A stretch of DNA of 6,754 bases from Acidobacteriota bacterium (GCA_003222755.1 QHXA01000047.1:1-6754); one strand, 5' to 3'. Positions 1 through 6,575 are shown, counted from the stretch's first letter. A program made the numbers and translations. The notes: generated by a model not told the origin, from the letters alone.

Positions 1-278
1 TGGTGAGCTATTTCAACCAGCTCCGGGAGCAAGGCTTGGGAACGGTGCACGCCGTGATCAACGGCGCTTTGGTAAGGCTTCGCACCGTCCTCATGACCGG
101 CACGCTTGCTATGCTCGGCTTACTCCCAATGGCACTGTCCCACGGAATCGGATCCGAAACTCAAAAGCCCCTGGCCGTGGTAATCATCGGCGGCCTCATT
201 TCCGCGACTCTACTGACTTTGTTCGTGCTCCCGGTTGTGTACGCTATCTTCGCGGGGAGACCGGACGCTGCTAGCTAA
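1..278 (+). CDS. C-terminal end of a heavy-metal RND efflux pump (CzcA/CusA type), cut by the window edge
   Basis: This is the last ~91 residues of an inner-membrane resistance-nodulation-division transporter, which exports substrate across the envelope using the proton gradient. The reading frame is open from the left edge; the GTG at position 3 is an internal codon, not a start. Visible features are a cytoplasmic stretch leading into a helix (VLMTGTLAMLGLLPMAL), the loop GIGSETQKPLA, and a final helix (VVIIGGLISATLLTLFVLPVVYAIF). The loop and final helix match the conserved end of the heavy-metal efflux (HME) branch, where GxxSExQ(K/R)PLA precedes the last transmembrane segment. It ends in TAA at 276-278. 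The metal cannot be told from this fragment, because the substrate-binding residues lie upstream of the window. The family call is firm; CzcA versus CusA is open. No canonical terminator follows it before the next gene. Confidence 0.9.
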   Translation, partial: VSYFNQLREQGLGTVHAVINGALVRLRTVLMTGTLAMLGLLPMALSHGIGSETQKPLAVVIIGGLISATLLTLFVLPVVYAIFAGRPDAAS

Positions 279-408
279 CGTCACGAAGCTACCCGATTTC
301 CTCAATGCGCATTTTGTTCTCGCATCTCTCGCTTGAAGGTTTTTATTGCGCAAACTCGTGCCAAGGGCTTATATGGTTCGCAGACCCATTCCAAATGGAG
401 GACAGTTT

Positions 409-1467
409 ATGAGGTTTGCCGTTCTGACGCTTGCATTCGCATCTGTGATCGCGTGTGGAGTTCTTATCGCTCAACAGCAACCCGCTACGCCATCGCCGTG
501 GGCGTATGGGTTCGCAACGCCGCCGGGTCCAGCCGGCGCGAACGCTCCGGCTGCCGCCCCTGCTGCGGCCCCGGGCGGCCAAGCCGCGCAGGCTCCACCC
601 GATACGACAATGCATAAGCTCCCCGGAAGCGATCGCTCTTTCACGTTGACGCAGATTCGCGATCAATACGGCCCGGCGGATTGGTTTCCGGGCGACCACC
701 CTGCAATGCCCGACATCGTGGCCCATGGCCGCAGAGATGCACAAGTCGCTGCGTGCAGTCTCTGCCACTATCCCAACGGGAAAGGCCGGCCGGAGAACGC
801 AGGCGTTTCCGGTTTGCCTTACTCGTATTTCGTGCAAACGATGATGGATTTCAAAAACGATAAACGAAAGAGCGCCGATACGAGGAAGGCCAATACGAAT
901 CGCATGATCTCATTCGCAAAGGCCATGACCGATGATGAAATCAAGCAAGCCGCCACATATTTCTCATCGATGAAGTGGACGCCGTGGATCCGCGTGGTTG
1001 AAGCGGGTACCGTCCCGAAGACGCGCATAGCAGGCGGTATGTTCTTGGTGCTGGAGGGAGCCGAGGCGGGCAAGGAACCCATCGGGCAACGCATCATCGA
1101 GACGCCGGAAAAAACTGAGGACACCGAGCAACTGCGCAATTCGCATTCGGGCTTCATCGCCTATGTTCCTCCGGGCAGCATCAAGAAAGGTGAAGCGATC
1201 GTCACCACTGGCGCCGGAAAAACCACACAGTGCGCCGTGTGCCATGGCGCTGATCTAGAGGGCCTCGGGCCGGTGCCGGGTCTGGCAGGCCGCTCTCCAA
1301 GCTACATCGTACGCCAACTGCAGGATATGCAACTGGGCACCCGAAAGGGAGAATGGACGGATCTGATGAAGCCGGTCGTGGCGAAGTTAACCGCGGAGGA
1401 TATGCTGAATATTGCCGCTTACACCGCTTCGCGCGTGCCGGGCGAATCACGCCGCTCCGCTCGGTGA
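409..1467 (+). CDS. Exported diheme cytochrome c (two class I-like heme domains)
   Basis: The product is a 352-residue periplasmic electron carrier or redox-enzyme subunit. I chose the ATG at 409 because GGAGGA lies at 397-402, six bases upstream, and because a hydrophobic signal peptide (RFAVLTLAFASVIACGVLIA) begins there. The frame stays open upstream to a TTG at 346, which lacks a comparable ribosome site. Cleavage is probably after GVLIA; VIAC could also be a weak lipobox. An Ala/Pro-rich linker spans about residues 34-64. Heme motif 1 is CSLCH (residues 116-120, bases 754-768), with Met166 before TDDEIKQAATYFSS as a likely axial ligand. Heme motif 2 is CAVCH (275-279, bases 1231-1245), with Met320 before LTAEDMLNIAAYTAS. 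The two domains are separated by about 85 residues (190-274), longer than in compact c4 cytochromes. The electron partner is unknown. The gene converges on the minus-strand cluster. Confidence 0.9.
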   Translation: MRFAVLTLAFASVIACGVLIAQQQPATPSPWAYGFATPPGPAGANAPAAAPAAAPGGQAAQAPPDTTMHKLPGSDRSFTLTQIRDQYGPADWFPGDHPAMPDIVAHGRRDAQVAACSLCHYPNGKGRPENAGVSGLPYSYFVQTMMDFKNDKRKSADTRKANTNRMISFAKAMTDDEIKQAATYFSSMKWTPWIRVVEAGTVPKTRIAGGMFLVLEGAEAGKEPIGQRIIETPEKTEDTEQLRNSHSGFIAYVPPGSIKKGEAIVTTGAGKTTQCAVCHGADLEGLGPVPGLAGRSPSYIVRQLQDMQLGTRKGEWTDLMKPVVAKLTAEDMLNIAAYTASRVPGESRRSAR

Positions 1468-1471
1468 TTTT

Positions 1472-1517
1472 TTAGCCGCGGATTGACCGGGATAACATCG
1501 GAGCAATCCGCGGCTAA
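1472..1517. repeat. Perfect 14-bp inverted repeat between two convergent genes
   Basis: The left arm TTAGCCGCGGATTG (1472-1485) is exactly complementary to the right arm CAATCCGCGGCTAA (1504-1517), with an 18-nt loop. It starts five bases after the cytochrome stop codon and ends 35 bases before the stop of the minus-strand gene. The position suits a bidirectional terminator. However, neither strand has a T-run after the stem: the only T-run precedes the left arm on the plus strand. It may therefore be a dispersed intergenic hairpin repeat or an mRNA 3'-end stabiliser instead. The hairpin itself is certain; its function is not. Confidence 0.75.
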
Positions 1518-1552
1518 CACCGAGAATTAAGGCGAAAAGCGCTATCGATAAA

Positions 1553-2656
1553 TTACGGCTTGCAAGTCGCGGGTTCACCAACAAATTTCAAGTAAACGGA
1601 ATCCAGCAACGCGCTTTTGACTGCAATGCGCTGTGCGATCGGTTCGAGGAAGCGACCGTATTTTCCCAGCGCGAGACGATCGTTGTTCTCGATGGCATGT
1701 TTGACATCTTGCTCGATGGCTGGCGTGATGATCTCCATGCGACCGACGAACACGCGCGTGGTCTCGGAAGGAGCAGGTTGTATGTCCAAGGGCAAGATCG
1801 AATCCACGACGCGTTTGGGAACGATGTAGAACAAGCGAGTGCCTTCTTCAAACCAGGAATCGCGCCAGGTTTCGATCATCGCTTGGGCCTCTTTCCGATA
1901 GAGCCCCTGACGCACGAGAATGTTTTCGAGATCCGTGAGGAGAGCCGCCGGATCGCTACGGAACAGACCCGGATCGAAGATGATTTCGCTCTCGAATGTC
2001 CCGGCAAGCTGATATTCGATCTTCCCCTGCCGATTCTGAAACAAGATCAGGCCGCCGATTGCATCCGTGCCTCGGTTCTTCGCGAGAATCTTGCTGCCCT
2101 CTAATGGCTTCGCGGATACCGGCAACGGGAAAGTCCCGACGCCGCGATAAAAGAGAAACTTTTCTCTTTGTGTTCCAACCTGTAGCGGAGCCGCATCCGT
2201 TTCGCGAGCGGCATAATAATGGCCTCGGCCGCCGACCGGAAAATCGGCTGCGGCGGCCGGCGAAACCCGGATGTCGCGCCATTCAATGGCATCGTTTAAA
2301 TGGCTGAGCGCCGCTTGGGGGTACCACTCTGTGATTGTGCCGTTTGAGAAGCGGACCTTCACATTGGCGATCGACTCGCGCGAAGCATAAAAATAGAGGA
2401 CTGGTGTTTCCATTCGAACGGTGCCGAACAGGCCGCTCTTGAACCCGCCAAAGCGGTGCACAAAACACGGAAGATCGGCCGGGCCTCCATAAGTCCGCCA
2501 GGCGATGGCCTCGCCGTTCTCTCCAGCGACTGAGGTGAAGGTGCCCCATTCATGCACCGTCACGCCGACTTCATCTACCGTTTTCGGCAGAGCAACTGTC
2601 GCGATCACAAAGAACAGAAGACCTGCGACGATCGGAAGAAAAATTTTGCGTTTCAT
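1553..2656 (-). CDS. Secreted protein of unknown function with VHEWGTF motif
   Basis: This is a 367-residue protein that I recognise only as a conserved hypothetical family seen in Acidobacteria and some other environmental bacteria; no activity is known to me. It starts at the ATG at 2656-2654, preceded by AAGGAGA (2667-2661) at a 4-nt gap. The N-terminus KRKIFLPIVAGLLFFVIATVAL is a signal peptide or membrane anchor. Conserved-looking blocks are VHEWGTF (34-40), LPCFVHRFGG (62-71), RMETPVLYFY (81-90), EKFLFYRGVG (165-174), DSWFEEGTRLFYIVP (266-280) and VFVGRMEIITP (302-312). There are only two cysteines outside any CxxC motif (64 and 365), and no heme-binding CxxCH. The H-E-W in the first block and the H67 region could form a metal or active site, but this is speculation. 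It is the last gene of the sigma-factor cluster, 55 nt behind the cytochrome gene, so its product probably acts in the same envelope process. Confidence 0.85.
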   Translation of the reverse strand: MKRKIFLPIVAGLLFFVIATVALPKTVDEVGVTVHEWGTFTSVAGENGEAIAWRTYGGPADLPCFVHRFGGFKSGLFGTVRMETPVLYFYASRESIANVKVRFSNGTITEWYPQAALSHLNDAIEWRDIRVSPAAAADFPVGGRGHYYAARETDAAPLQVGTQREKFLFYRGVGTFPLPVSAKPLEGSKILAKNRGTDAIGGLILFQNRQGKIEYQLAGTFESEIIFDPGLFRSDPAALLTDLENILVRQGLYRKEAQAMIETWRDSWFEEGTRLFYIVPKRVVDSILPLDIQPAPSETTRVFVGRMEIITPAIEQDVKHAIENNDRLALGKYGRFLEPIAQRIAVKSALLDSVYLKFVGEPATCKP

Positions 2657-2711
2657 GGTCTCTCCTTATGGTTTGAACGGACCGACATACTTGACTCAGC
2701 AATTTCAAAAC

Positions 2712-3377
2712 TCACCTTTGTGGCACCTGCTTCATTAGGCCCTTGTTGAGGAACGCGGCAAGCGCTTCAATTTCGTCTTCCTTCAGTTTCAAGTTCGGCA
2801 TTTCCGCCGGCTTGATGCTCGGATCTGCGAGAAATTTCCTGAGGTAATCCGGCGGAAACCGCTTGCCCGTGAGATCGAACTTGGCGTCAGTTGTGTGTTC
2901 TGGATTTACTTCCACGTGACGGTGGCAACCGATGCAGCCCTTGGCCGTGAACAGGCGCAGGCCTCGAGTTGCCGGCGAATACGGACCCGGTTCCGGGTTT
3001 CCGGGCGCAATAACCTTCAGAGACGGCAGTGTTGTGGCGTTCGCGTTGAAGCCGCTTGCGACCGTTATCGTCCACTCGCCAGCTTGAGGAAACGTCAATT
3101 TGGCCGTGTATTCACCTTTAGCCGTGCCGGGCATGGCGGCGGCTTTGGCGACAAGTCCGTTGGCAGCCGTTGCGCGGACCGTCGGCTGCAAACCCGCAAG
3201 CAAGGTTTGTCCGTGTTGGCGAACGGCAAATGTCACGTTCAGCGGTTTTCCGGCAACAGCGTAATCAGGAAAGTCGTTCAGAGTGATAATTGCCCAGCCG
3301 CCTGCAAGAACAGAACTGACGAGCGTAAACAATGCCAACAGCGGAAGTATCAACCGAATCAGGTCTTTTTTGAGCAT
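2712..3377 (-). CDS. Secreted monoheme cytochrome c with N-terminal YtkA/FixH-like domain
   Basis: This 221-residue protein combines two domains. Residues 1-25 are a signal peptide or N-terminal anchor (RLILPLLALFTLVSSVLAG). About 28-122 form a beta-rich YtkA/FixH-like domain, recognised from the opening block (GGWAIITLNDFPDYAVAGKPL) and the GEYTAKLTFPQAGEWTITV strand pair at 88-106. About 138-214 form a cytochrome c domain with heme motif CIGCH (148-152) and the probable axial ligand Met193, before LKEDEIEALAAFLNKG. The start ATG (3377-3375) follows GAAAGGAA (3390-3383), which overlaps the upstream TAG stop. The gap to the anti-sigma gene is only 12 nt, so the genes are almost surely co-transcribed. 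Related domains occur near copper-handling and cytochrome oxidase genes, which would fit a role in envelope redox or metal handling. The electron donor and acceptor are unknown. Domain assignment is by eye; the heme motif is certain. Confidence 0.88.
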   Translation of the reverse strand: MLKKDLIRLILPLLALFTLVSSVLAGGWAIITLNDFPDYAVAGKPLNVTFAVRQHGQTLLAGLQPTVRATAANGLVAKAAAMPGTAKGEYTAKLTFPQAGEWTITVASGFNANATTLPSLKVIAPGNPEPGPYSPATRGLRLFTAKGCIGCHRHVEVNPEHTTDAKFDLTGKRFPPDYLRKFLADPSIKPAEMPNLKLKEDEIEALAAFLNKGLMKQVPQR

Positions 3378-3389
3378 CGTGGTTCCTTT

Positions 3390-4415
3390 CTATTGCCAGA
3401 GTTGAGACACGATTTTTTTCCATGCATCGAGCATTTTCGGATCGAGTGCGATGATTCCATCGCGCGTGACGTCCGGCGGAGCCGGTAACAACTGCGCCAG
3501 GCGGTCGTAAATCAGGCCGCGGGATTGCATATCGAGCCGTGGAAGCAAATGCCAAAGCGATAGCGCGTCGCGCACGCGCGATTCGCCAAGCACGACCTGA
3601 AGCTGGCGTGTGCGTTCCGGTCCTTCCGCTAAAGAATCCACCTGTTCCAGCGCGGATTGAAGTCGCGTGGACGAATCTTCAAAGAACGGAGTACCCGGAC
3701 CTGTGCCCGCACGCGTGCGGCAAAACGCGCCGGCGGGAACGATGGTTTCGCGGCTGCCTCGTTCCAGCGCGACAAGGCCGAGGGTGACATGCAACAAGCT
3801 GCTGCCGTCGTCTTCGACCTCCAGCGCGTATTTACAGCCGAGATCCACGGCAGTCGCTGACGGCGTTTCCACAATAAATAACCGTGGTGGCGCCCACGTC
3901 GTGGCTTCTACCCTCCCGCGATCGAGGGCAATCCGGTGTTGGTCCGGCTCGGTCACCAGAAGACGTATTCGCGTATTGCGATCAATCGTAAGCTGACCGA
4001 TGTTTGCAATCTTGATTTGTGCTTCTGAGGTCGAACCCGTCTGAAGCATTTCTCCAGGCCGCAGGCGCGGCATTCCGGGAACACCTGTAACTTCCCATGA
4101 CGAGCCCGCAGGAGCATGGCTACGGATGAAAATGACAAACAACAGTGCGGCCGCAACTGCCGTGCTCGCTAACACGACCCTCCACCGCCGGCGACTGGAT
4201 ACGGGATGGGCGCGGTTCACCCCAATCCACATGTCAGCCGGCGCTTTCGACACCGATAGCGCGGAAGCCAAACGTGCGCCCAACTGAACTTGCTCGTTAG
4301 CACTACGGCATCTCTCGCACGTCCGCAAATGCGCTTCAATGCGAACGGCCTCGTCTGGAGGTATTTCCCCGTGGTGGTACGCGGACAGATGCCGGATGAC
4401 GTGGTTTTCGAACAT
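3390..4415 (-). CDS. Anti-sigma factor: zinc-finger N-terminus, one membrane helix, FecR-like outer domain
   Basis: The 341-residue membrane protein is predicted to hold the neighbouring sigma factor inactive. Residues 1-45 resemble a zinc-binding anti-sigma domain with the HxxxCxxC motif at H29, C33 and C36. A basic stretch (75-79) leads into one transmembrane helix (about 79-97, VVLASTAVAAALLFVIFIR). About 106-232 form a FecR-like beta domain outside the membrane (for example GEMLQTGSTSEAQIKI, LTIDRNTRIRLL, RLFIVETPSATAVDLGCKYALEV, VPAGAFCRTRAG). The last ~90 residues are a helical tail ending in LDAWKKIVSQLW, which I recall as a common extension in Acidobacteria. Its ATG (4415-4413) directly follows the TAG of the sigma gene (TAGATG), with GGGAGAA upstream inside the sigma gene, so translational coupling is likely. 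Unlike FecR of E. coli, no TonB-dependent receptor is adjacent, so the activating signal is unknown. Confidence 0.88.
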   Translation of the reverse strand: MFENHVIRHLSAYHHGEIPPDEAVRIEAHLRTCERCRSANEQVQLGARLASALSVSKAPADMWIGVNRAHPVSSRRRWRVVLASTAVAAALLFVIFIRSHAPAGSSWEVTGVPGMPRLRPGEMLQTGSTSEAQIKIANIGQLTIDRNTRIRLLVTEPDQHRIALDRGRVEATTWAPPRLFIVETPSATAVDLGCKYALEVEDDGSSLLHVTLGLVALERGSRETIVPAGAFCRTRAGTGPGTPFFEDSSTRLQSALEQVDSLAEGPERTRQLQVVLGESRVRDALSLWHLLPRLDMQSRGLIYDRLAQLLPAPPDVTRDGIIALDPKMLDAWKKIVSQLWQ

Positions 4416-4994
4416 CTATTCTCCCGCTGCCAAGGCACTGCGAAGATGCCCTAACTTCCGAGCTAGGATCCGGTGCGCACGGTTGAGACGCGAAGCCACG
4501 GTGCCTTTGCTGCAGGCGAGCGCCGCAGCAATTTCGTCGTATGACAGATCTTCGAAATACTTCAGCAGGACCGCCATCCGCAACTTAGGTTTCATTCCGG
4601 CAATGACCTTTCGCACCGAGTGCTCAATCTCCCTCTGAATGTACCTGTCCTCGGTCGACCTACGCGGGTCCGGCAATTCGAGTTCACGCGAGTCGGTGAA
4701 AAACAGAAACCGCCGGAGCGCTCGCTTGCGGTCCAGGCAAGCGTTAGTCACCAACCGGTAAAGCCAGGTGGAAAATTCCGATCGATTCTGAAACTGAGAA
4801 ATGGTTGTCATCAGCTTTAGAAAAACTTCTTGAGTGATGTCCTTGGCTGCCGCCTCGTTCCCATCAAAGAAACAAAGGCCGATGGAATACACGCGATCCT
4901 TGTAAGCTTCGAACACCAAGCGAAATGCCTCTGAGTCGCCGCGCTGGCACGCTTCGATAGTTCCGTCGTCGATGGTGTGCTTGGTCATTAACAC
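4416..4994 (-). CDS. ECF-type RNA polymerase sigma factor (sigma-70 family)
   Basis: The 192-residue protein has only the two domains of extracytoplasmic-function sigma factors. Region 2 spans about 23-92 (EAFRLVFEAYKDRVYSIGL, then KDITQEVFLKLM at 51-62 and FSTWLYRLVTNACLDRKR at 74-91, for core binding and -10 recognition). Region 4 spans about 126-180, with a helix-turn-helix around 151-172 (SYDEIAAALACSKGTVASRLNRA) for -35 recognition. The linker between them is about 33 residues. Two starts are possible: GTG at 4994-4992 and ATG at 4988-4986. I prefer GTG because AAGGGGTGA (5009-5001) ends six bases upstream; it is too far (12 bases) for the ATG. It heads a four-gene minus-strand cluster and abuts its putative anti-sigma gene, so it probably controls its own operon. 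The exact ECF group is not assigned. Confidence 0.95.
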   Translation of the reverse strand: MLMTKHTIDDGTIEACQRGDSEAFRLVFEAYKDRVYSIGLCFFDGNEAAAKDITQEVFLKLMTTISQFQNRSEFSTWLYRLVTNACLDRKRALRRFLFFTDSRELELPDPRRSTEDRYIQREIEHSVRKVIAGMKPKLRMAVLLKYFEDLSYDEIAAALACSKGTVASRLNRAHRILARKLGHLRSALAAGE

Positions 4995-5038
4995 GCGCGT
5001 TCACCCCTTAGACGCAGGAAGGCTTCGGCTTCTTCCAT
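4989..5038 (-). CDS. Possible short leader ORF (16 codons) upstream of the sigma gene
   Basis: An ATG at 5038-5036 opens a frame encoding MEEAEAFLRLRGERAC, with TAA at 4991-4989. Its stop overlaps the second candidate sigma start (TAATG), a common arrangement for translational coupling. The ribosome site is poor: AAAAGG sits only two bases from the ATG, with GGAA slightly further away. It also covers the AAGGGGTGA site that I assign to the GTG start of the sigma gene. It may be a chance ORF. Confidence 0.25.
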
Positions 5039-5060
5039 ATCCTTTTCCGGGCAGTCTATT

Positions 5061-5090
5061 TTTATAGAGGCCCTTCCATCAAAGGCGCAA
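5061..5090 (-). promoter_or_regulatory. Candidate promoter for the sigma-factor operon
   Basis: On the minus strand, TTGCGC (5090-5085) lies 18 bases before TATAAA (5066-5061), which would place transcription start near 5054, about 60 bases before the sigma start codon. The -10 is good (5 of 6) but the -35 is weak (3 of 6). The -10 lies in a small AT-rich palindrome (TCTATTTTTATAGA, 5055-5068), which also offers TATAGA to the plus strand for the divergent gene. I could not identify a convincing ECF-type autoregulatory motif by eye. Confidence 0.3.
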
Positions 5091-5124
5091 ACCTACGCCA
5101 TTCCTGCCTCTGGGAGAGACTGTT

Positions 5125-6516
5125 ATGCGAAAAACACTAAAAATTACCGCTTTTTTTATAGCATTTGCATCGGCGCTGGTTTTTCCGGCGCTTGCAGACC
5201 GAACCAACATCTTGCCGGCGTGGAATCTTTTCTCGCCGCAACAGGACATTGAGATGGGACGCATCTTGGCCGACGATTTGGAGCGCAGCTTACAGCTCCT
5301 AGACGAACATAATGCGAATACCTATATCGATGCCCTGGGCAAACAATTGATCGCCCACGCTCCCGGCAACAAATATCCGTACCAATTCAAAATAGTGAAT
5401 GACGACTCGATCAATGCCTGGGCATTGCCGGGCGGGTCGATTTACGTCACGAGCGGCCTCATCCAGGCCGCACAGAACGAGCCGCAACTGGCGGGAGTTC
5501 TTGCTCATCAGATTTCGCACGTTGCGTTGCGTCACGGCACAGCCGAGGTCTCGCAGGCTTATGCCAACCGCGTGTCGAATTCCGCACGCGGAAGAGTTTC
5601 GGTCAACGACACGATGACGCGTCTGAACATCCGGTTTGAGCCGGGTTCGACGCCGTTGAAATACTCGAGTGAAGAAGAACGACAGGCGGACATCGTTGCA
5701 ACGCAAATTCTATGGGACACGGGATTTGACCCGCGCCAAATGACACAGTTGTGGCAAACGATAGTGAATGACCGTTCGAGCCGCACCTCGGATTTCTTCA
5801 ACGCTCATCCGCAGTTTTCGAATCGTGTCGCGACTGTTCGAACCGAAGTTCAAAAGCTCGGCGGGCTGCCGCGTAATATCCGAGGCGACTCTCCGGATTT
5901 CCATTCAGTAAAGGATACTCTGCTGGCTGGGAATACGAACGCATGGCCATCGATTTCCGATAGGAATGCAAACACTGGAAATAGGCCGGAGTTGCCGTCA
6001 ACCCGAACGGTCCTCTATCGCGGACGCGATATCGAATTCCGCTATCCCGATAATTGGCGTGTGTCCGAAGAGGGCGATTCCATCTCGGTTGCCCCAGATG
6101 GCGGGTTTGTGTCCGGCTCGATGGCATGGGGCATGACGATCGCAAGCTTTGATCCGCAGGGTAGCCGGTATTTCGGATCGAATTCATTCGCAAATCCGGG
6201 CGCTCCGGGCGCTCGCGTCGACTCGACAACGCTGGGGAATGCGACCGATCAACTCATCGCCTACTTGCGGCAGTCCAATCCGAACATGCGCGTTGTGCGG
6301 AACACTGAACGCCGCCGTGTCGACGGCGCGCAGGCCATGGTTGTGGAGTTGACAAGTGAGTCGCCTGTCGGCGGCACTGAAAGGGACTGGCTCGTTACGG
6401 TTCTACGGCCAAACGGGTTGTTGAGATACTTCGTAGGTGTCGCGCCGCAAGCTGATTTCAGCCAGTATCAGCGCGCATTCGATCAGATTGTAACCAGCGT
6501 CCGGTTTATGGATTAG
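5125..6516 (+). CDS. Exported M48-type metallopeptidase homologue with HQISH in place of HExxH
   Basis: This is a 463-residue envelope protein. GGGAGAG (5112-5118) lies six bases before the ATG. Residues 1-24 are a signal peptide, probably cut at ALA|D. The M48 peptidase domain spans about 35-245. It has the conserved NAWALPGGSIYVTSGLI (97-113), the zinc motif region VLAHQISHVALRHG (125-138), the third-ligand helix EERQAD (E185, D189) and NAHPQFSNR (226-234, with H228 and R234). Both His ligands (128, 132) and Glu185 are kept, but the general-base Glu is Gln129 (CAG, 5509-5511). Zinc binding may therefore survive without normal peptidase activity. About 295-463 form a second domain (VLYRGRDIEFRYPDNWRVSEEGDSISVAP onward, ending FDQIVTSVRFMD), resembling PsbP/DUF1795-like folds by eye. 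Family members work in outer-membrane protein quality control. It is divergent from the sigma gene and so may share its regulation. Confidence 0.88.
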   Translation: MRKTLKITAFFIAFASALVFPALADRTNILPAWNLFSPQQDIEMGRILADDLERSLQLLDEHNANTYIDALGKQLIAHAPGNKYPYQFKIVNDDSINAWALPGGSIYVTSGLIQAAQNEPQLAGVLAHQISHVALRHGTAEVSQAYANRVSNSARGRVSVNDTMTRLNIRFEPGSTPLKYSSEEERQADIVATQILWDTGFDPRQMTQLWQTIVNDRSSRTSDFFNAHPQFSNRVATVRTEVQKLGGLPRNIRGDSPDFHSVKDTLLAGNTNAWPSISDRNANTGNRPELPSTRTVLYRGRDIEFRYPDNWRVSEEGDSISVAPDGGFVSGSMAWGMTIASFDPQGSRYFGSNSFANPGAPGARVDSTTLGNATDQLIAYLRQSNPNMRVVRNTERRRVDGAQAMVVELTSESPVGGTERDWLVTVLRPNGLLRYFVGVAPQADFSQYQRAFDQIVTSVRFMD

Positions 6517-6560
6517 CTGCCCGTTATAGGGAACCGAACCTGGACGCTCTTCGTTTCGCG

Positions 6561-6575
6561 CACGCCGGAGGCGTG
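6561..6575. repeat. Short perfect hairpin CACGCC/GGCGTG
   Basis: CACGCC (6561-6566) pairs with GGCGTG (6570-6575) around a GGA loop, 45 bases after the M48 gene. No T-run follows, so it is not a canonical intrinsic terminator, although it is the first strong stem downstream of that gene. Its right arm also takes part in a competing long-range pairing described in the next entry. Confidence 0.5.

Noticed and set aside
304..353. Palindromes AATGCGCATT (304-313) and TTGCGCAA (346-353) before the diheme cytochrome gene as operators or promoter parts
   Set aside because: They are short, unrelated to each other, and no matching -35/-10 pair with proper spacing was found. Chance is likely.
346..408. 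Upstream extension of the diheme cytochrome to the TTG at 346
   Set aside because: The extra 21 residues would bury the signal peptide, and the GGAGGA site six bases before the ATG at 409 clearly marks the start.
343..837. 164-codon open frame on the minus strand
   Set aside because: It is antisense to the diheme cytochrome signal peptide, linker and first heme motif. The GC-rich linker accounts for the Arg-rich translation.
1472..1517. Inverted repeat as a canonical rho-independent terminator
   Set aside because: There is no T-run after the stem on either strand, so it was listed as a repeat instead.
1697..2104. 135-codon open frame on the plus strand
   Set aside because: It is antisense to the VHEWGTF gene and shows no signal, motif or ribosome site of its own.
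2895..3488. 197-codon open frame on the plus strand
   Set aside because: It lies antisense across the cytochrome and anti-sigma genes, which have clear domains. Its translation is low-complexity and Arg/Cys-rich, with no recognisable motif.
5299..5706. 135-codon open frame on the minus strand
   Set aside because: It runs antisense through the M48 domain, whose motifs establish the plus-strand frame.
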